Of a stretch of DNA of 64,000 nucleotides, positions 60,248 to 64,000 are shown piece by piece. The stretch lies in assembly GCF_000744655.1 (NCBI RefSeq), contig NZ_JQMJ01000004.1, forward strand, positions 186,001 through 250,000. The letters are read 5' to 3'. Under the pieces are notes generated by a model. The model worked only from the letters and a program-made list of their open reading frames with translations, was not told where the DNA came from and searched no databases. This DNA comes from Streptacidiphilus rugosus AM-16. Lineage in GTDB: Bacteria > Actinomycetota > Actinomycetes > Streptomycetales > Streptomycetaceae. Numbering within the stretch: position 1 is the first letter of the stretch; each line of letters begins with the position of its first letter. A program made the position numbers and the translations under genes.

Positions 60248-61390
60248 TCAGGCGGAGGCGACCGGGGCTGCCACCGTGGCGGCGGGTGCGGCTGTCGCAC
60301 GCTGCCGGGCCCGGGCCCGGGCGATCTGGCGGCCGACTCGGGGGCCGAGGACCGAGACGACCAGCAGCACGCCGGTGACCACGATCTGGGACTGGGCGGA
60401 GACGTTGACCAGGCTCATCGTGTTCTGCAGGGTGCCCAGCAGGAACACGCCGGCGATGGCGCCGCCGAGTGTGCCCTTGCCGCCGTCGAAGTCGATGCCG
60501 CCGAGCAGGACTGCGGCGATGACGGAGAGTTCGAGGCCGGTGGCGTTGTCGTACCGGGCGCTGGCGTAGTGCAGCGCCCAGAGGACGCCGGTAAGGGCGG
60601 AGATCAGGCCGGTGGCGGCGAACATGGCCAGCCGGAGCCGCTTCACCCTGATGCCCACGAACCAGGCGGCCTCCTCCGAGGCGCCGATCGCGAAGAGAGA
60701 ACGTCCGATGCCGGTGGCGTGCAGCACCACGATCGCGACGGCCGCGAGCACGGCCCACGGGACGGCGGCGAAGGGGATGAAGGTGCCGGGGATCCGCCCG
60801 GAGCCGAAGTCGAGGTACTGCTGGGGGAAGTCGGTGACCGAGTTCGAGCCGAGGACGATCTGGGCGATGCCCCGGTAGGCGGCCATGGTGCCGATGGTGA
60901 CGGCGAGGGAGGGGAGCCCGAGGCGGGTCACCAGCAGCCCGTTGACCAGGCCGCAGACGAGGCCGAGGAGCAGGCAGAGCGGAATGATCGTCTCGATGGC
61001 CATGCCGTGGTTCCACAGCGCGCCCATCACCGCGCCGGACAGACCCGCGACCGAGCCGACCGACAGGTCGATCTCGCCGGCCACGACCAGCATGGTCATC
61101 GGCAGCGCGATCAGCGCGATGGGCAGGGTGTTGCCGATCAGGAACGACAGGTTGAGCGCGTTGCCGAAGTTGTCGACGAAGCCGAACGAGCACAGCAGCA
61201 GGACGATGAGCAGCGCTCCGACGACGGTGTCCCACCGGATCAGACCGGTCGTCCCGCCGGAACGGGCAGCAACGGGAACGGATGACACCTGGTCAGGCGC
61301 CCTTGTCCCGGGCGTGGGGTGGTCGGCCGGGGCGTGGCCGGGCGAGTCGGGGTCGGGCGTGGGGTGGTCGGAGGTGCTGGGGTCAGGCAT
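60248..61390 (-). CDS. rhaQ: Rhamnose ABC transporter permease (RhaQ-like)
   Basis: A 380-residue permease with a Pro/Asp-rich cytoplasmic head of about 50 residues and about ten helices. The family motif VAGEIDLSVGSVAGLSGAVM and GGIDFDGGKGTLGG (EAA-type loop) are clear. It starts eight bases before the end of the preceding permease gene, so the two are coupled. Naming it Q rather than P follows operon order in other actinobacteria. Confidence 0.88.
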   Translation of the reverse strand: MPDPSTSDHPTPDPDSPGHAPADHPTPGTRAPDQVSSVPVAARSGGTTGLIRWDTVVGALLIVLLLCSFGFVDNFGNALNLSFLIGNTLPIALIALPMTMLVVAGEIDLSVGSVAGLSGAVMGALWNHGMAIETIIPLCLLLGLVCGLVNGLLVTRLGLPSLAVTIGTMAAYRGIAQIVLGSNSVTDFPQQYLDFGSGRIPGTFIPFAAVPWAVLAAVAIVVLHATGIGRSLFAIGASEEAAWFVGIRVKRLRLAMFAATGLISALTGVLWALHYASARYDNATGLELSVIAAVLLGGIDFDGGKGTLGGAIAGVFLLGTLQNTMSLVNVSAQSQIVVTGVLLVVSVLGPRVGRQIARARARQRATAAPAATVAAPVASA

Positions 61391-62441
61391 GGTGGGCGCT
61401 CCTTGTCTGTGCGGCGCGCTTGCGGAGCACCCGGGCCACGCGCAGGGCGACGAGCCGGTCCACGGTGATGGCGAGGAGCAGCAGGACGCCGTCGATGGCC
61501 AGGACCCAGACGGAGCTGACGCCGATGGCCGGCAGCACGCTGTTGATGGAGGTGAGCAGAAGCGCGCCGAGGGCCGCGCCGTAGACGCCGCCGGAGCCGC
61601 CGGTGAAGGCGACGCCGCCGACCACGACCGCGCTGACCACGGTGAGCTCGTAGCCGCTGCCGGTGCCGGAGTCGACGTTCCCGAAACGGGCCAGGTAGAG
61701 GGCTCCGGCCAGACCGGCGAGTGCGCCGCACAGGACGTAGGCGGCGAGCAGTCGCCTGCGCACAGGGACGCCCGCCAGCCGGGCGGCCTCCGGGCTGGAG
61801 CCGAGGGCGTAGAGCTCGCGACCGCTGCGGTAGCTGCGCAGGTAGTAGGCCACGACGGCGAGGACGAGGGCGGCGAGGACCCCGAGGTAGGGGACCGCCC
61901 AGATGCCGGAGTGACCGAAACGGGCGAAGGACGCGGGGAGTTCACTGGCCGTGATCTCGCGGGACCCGACCCAGATGGCGTCGACTCCCCGGATGATGTA
62001 GAGCGTTCCGAGCGTGACGACCAGCGCGGGGACCTGTCCGATGCTGACCAGCAGTCCGTTGAGCAGTCCGAAGGCGATGCCGAGGGTGACGGCCACCAGC
62101 ACGGCCAGGACCGGGTTGCCGCCGCCCTGGAGGAAGTCACCCGCCGCGAAAGCGGTGATGCCGAGGACGGATCCGACCGACAGGTCGACGTTGCGAGTGA
62201 TCACGACGACGGCCTGGCCGGTGGCGACCAGCACCAGGATGGCGGCGTTGAGCAGCAGGTCCTTGATGCCCTGGACGGACAGGAAGCTGCCGTTGTAGAG
62301 CTGGGTGGCGAGCAGCATCAGCACCAGGACGGCGCCGATGGCCAGTTCCCTCACCTTCAGGACGAGGTCGAGCAGCCCGGCGCGGGCGGGCGGCGGCACG
62401 GCGACGGCCCGGTCCCGGGCCCCGATGGTCTCGGTCATCAT
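61383..62441 (-). CDS. rhaP: Rhamnose ABC transporter permease (RhaP-like)
   Basis: A 352-residue permease, second gene of the transporter. [19 protein letters not shown] and [15 protein letters not shown] are the sugar-permease motifs. The ATG at 62441 overlaps the ATPase stop (ATGATGA). It should pair with RhaQ in the membrane, giving a heterodimer that the ATPase drives. Confidence 0.9.
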   Translation of the reverse strand: MMTETIGARDRAVAVPPPARAGLLDLVLKVRELAIGAVLVLMLLATQLYNGSFLSVQGIKDLLLNAAILVLVATGQAVVVITRNVDLSVGSVLGITAFAAGDFLQGGGNPVLAVLVAVTLGIAFGLLNGLLVSIGQVPALVVTLGTLYIIRGVDAIWVGSREITASELPASFARFGHSGIWAVPYLGVLAALVLAVVAYYLRSYRSGRELYALGSSPEAARLAGVPVRRRLLAAYVLCGALAGLAGALYLARFGNVDSGTGSGYELTVVSAVVVGGVAFTGGSGGVYGAALGALLLTSINSVLPAIGVSSVWVLAIDGVLLLLAITVDRLVALRVARVLRKRAAQTRSAHHA

Positions 62442-63958
62442 GCCGCGTTCCTCTCGCGTCCGGTGGCGGCGGTCATCACCGACTCCTCGGTGGCCTCGGC
62501 GCGCGGGATCTCGGCGGTGATCCGGCCCTCGTGCATCACCAGGACGCGGTCGGCCATGCCGAGGATCTCGGGCAGGTCGGAGGAGATCATCAGGACGGCG
62601 ACGCCTTGGGCGGCGAGGCCGGACAGCAGGCGGTGCACCTCGGCCTTGGTGCCGACGTCGATGCCGCGGGTGGGCTCGTCCACGATGAGCACCCGGGGGC
62701 CTGTGGCGAGCCACTTGGCCAGCACGACCTTCTGCTGGTTGCCGCCGGAGAGGGTGCCGACGGCGTCGGCGAGGCGGGCGTACTTCACCTGGAGTCTGAC
62801 CGCCCAGTCGGTGGCGCGGTCGCGTTCGGCGCCGCGGTTCATCAGGCCCGCGGTCGAGGTGGCCTCGAGTCCGGTGAGTCCGATGTTGCGCTCGATCGAC
62901 ATCTCCATGACCAGGCCCTGGGCGCGCCGGTCCTCGGGGACGAGGGCGACGCCTGCGGCCATCGCGACGCTGGGGGCACCCCTGGTGAGCGGCCGTCCGT
63001 GGACGTGGACCTCTCCGGCGTCCCAGCGGTCGACGCCGAAGACGGCACGCGCGACCTCGCTGCGTCCGGCGCCGACCAGTCCGGCCAGGCCGACGATCTC
63101 CCCGGCGCGGACCTCGAAGGAGACGTCGGTGAAGACGCCCTCGCGGGTCAGCCGGCTCACCTTGAGGGCGACGTCGCCGACCTCGGTGTCCTGCTTGGGG
63201 TACAGCTCGTCGAGGTCCCTGCCGACCATGCGGCGCACCAGGTCGTCCTCGGTGAGCCCGTGGACCGGTTCACCGGCGACGTAGCGCCCGTCCCGCAGGG
63301 TGGTGACCCGCTGGCACAGGGCGAAGACCTCCTCCAGGCGGTGGGAGATGAACAGCACGGCGGCGTCGCGTCGCAGCAGGGTCCGCACGACCCGGAAGAG
63401 GCGGTCGACCTCGCTGCCGGTCAGGGCCGCGGTCGGCTCGTCCATGATCAGTACACGGGCGTCGAAGGACAGGGCCTTGGCGATCTCGACCAGCTGCTGG
63501 TCGGCGATGGACAGGCCACGGGCCGGCTGGTCGGGCGCGAGGTCGACGCCGAGCTCCGCGAAGAGCCTGGCGGTGGCCCGGTGCACCGCGGCGTGGTCGA
63601 CCCGGCCGAAGGAGCGGCGGGGCTGACGGCCCATGAAGATGTTCTCGGCGACGGAGAGGTCGGGGAAGAGCGTCGGCTCCTGATAGATCACGGCGACCCC
63701 GGCGTCGCGGGCGTCCGCCGGGCCGTGCAGGACGATCTCCTCACCGTCCAGGAGCACCCGGCCGGTGTCCGGCCGGTGCACCCCGGCGAGGGTCTTGATC
63801 AGCGTGGACTTGCCCGCGCCGTTCTCCCCGGCGAGGGCGTGCGCCTCGCCCGCGAACAGTCGCAGGGACACGTCCTGCAGGGCACGGACCGCGCCGAAGG
63901 ACTTGCTCACCCCCTCCAGGGCGAGCACCGGCACGGCGTCCGGTTCTGAGTGGGACAT
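62438..63958 (-). CDS. rhaT: Rhamnose ABC transporter ATP-binding protein
   Basis: A 506-residue double ABC ATPase of the sugar (Rbs/Rha) type. The first domain has Walker [10 protein letters not shown], signature [15 protein letters not shown] and Walker B VLIMDEP. The second has the degenerate Walker [10 protein letters not shown] and signature [15 protein letters not shown] with VLIVDEP, as is usual for the family. It is the first gene of the operon in this window. Any rhamnose catabolic genes would lie beyond 64000. Confidence 0.95.
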   Translation of the reverse strand: MSHSEPDAVPVLALEGVSKSFGAVRALQDVSLRLFAGEAHALAGENGAGKSTLIKTLAGVHRPDTGRVLLDGEEIVLHGPADARDAGVAVIYQEPTLFPDLSVAENIFMGRQPRRSFGRVDHAAVHRATARLFAELGVDLAPDQPARGLSIADQQLVEIAKALSFDARVLIMDEPTAALTGSEVDRLFRVVRTLLRRDAAVLFISHRLEEVFALCQRVTTLRDGRYVAGEPVHGLTEDDLVRRMVGRDLDELYPKQDTEVGDVALKVSRLTREGVFTDVSFEVRAGEIVGLAGLVGAGRSEVARAVFGVDRWDAGEVHVHGRPLTRGAPSVAMAAGVALVPEDRRAQGLVMEMSIERNIGLTGLEATSTAGLMNRGAERDRATDWAVRLQVKYARLADAVGTLSGGNQQKVVLAKWLATGPRVLIVDEPTRGIDVGTKAEVHRLLSGLAAQGVAVLMISSDLPEILGMADRVLVMHEGRITAEIPRAEATEESVMTAATGRERNAA

Positions 63959-64000
63959 CGAGGTCGCTCCTAGGCTCGCCGGGCGGTTCCACCGACGGGA

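Overview
The window is 64 kb of high-G+C DNA with the gene style of a streptomycete-type actinobacterium (Streptomyces, Kitasatospora or Streptacidiphilus). Evidence for this is a conservon (cvnABCD), a second tryptophanyl-tRNA synthetase behind a Trp-codon leader peptide, frequent GTG starts, GTGA/ATGA overlaps between operon genes, many secreted proteins and lipoproteins, and several small conserved proteins of actinomycete type. The genus cannot be fixed from the sequence alone. Most of the window reads as ordinary chromosome. I see one insertion sequence, no CRISPR array, no rRNA or tRNA gene, and no large biosynthetic cluster.

Layout. 1-8.3 kb: 5' part of gltD, a secreted amidase, a lipoprotein phosphoesterase, a Nudix hydrolase, small genes, a protein-kinase-like protein and a two-component system. 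8.4-11.3 kb: a VOC protein and a WYL regulator separated by an IS110-family element. 11.3-15.7 kb: a four-gene acyl-CoA-type catabolic operon with a divergent MarR regulator. 16.3-18.2 kb: pseudouridine breakdown (psuG-psuK). 18.4-23.4 kb: mostly uncharacterised membrane and secreted proteins with clear terminators. 23.6-27.6 kb: conservon cvnABCD followed by a styrene-monooxygenase-like flavoprotein; cvnA carries an apparent one-base frameshift. 28.3-30.6 kb: cspA with a structured leader, then a DEAD-box helicase. 30.7-38.4 kb: a GH16 glucanase, a GntR-PHP pair, a membrane protein coupled to a WD40 protein, and a PI-PLC-like enzyme. 38.5-48 kb: trpS with its leader/attenuator, many small stand-alone genes, two MmcQ/YjbR proteins, a DUF421 protein, a papain-like hydrolase and a potato-inhibitor-I protein. 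48-57.5 kb: a P450, a RIO kinase, a protein with a Coq4-like zinc motif, a phosphatase, a HAD hydrolase, an MFS transporter and an ATP-dependent DNA ligase. 57.6-64 kb: a rhamnose-type ABC importer operon (rhaT-rhaP-rhaQ-rhaS-rhaM) with a LacI regulator.

How parts work together. The rha genes are a coupled uptake operon, with a strong hairpin between rhaS and rhaM. psuG and psuK overlap by four bases and form a complete pathway. The SDR-amidohydrolase-ligase-MaoC operon faces a MarR gene across a short region with repeated CAAT-type half-sites. The trpS leader encodes tandem Trp codons followed by a terminator hairpin, which indicates ribosome-mediated attenuation. Family names come from reading motifs by eye; no database search was run.
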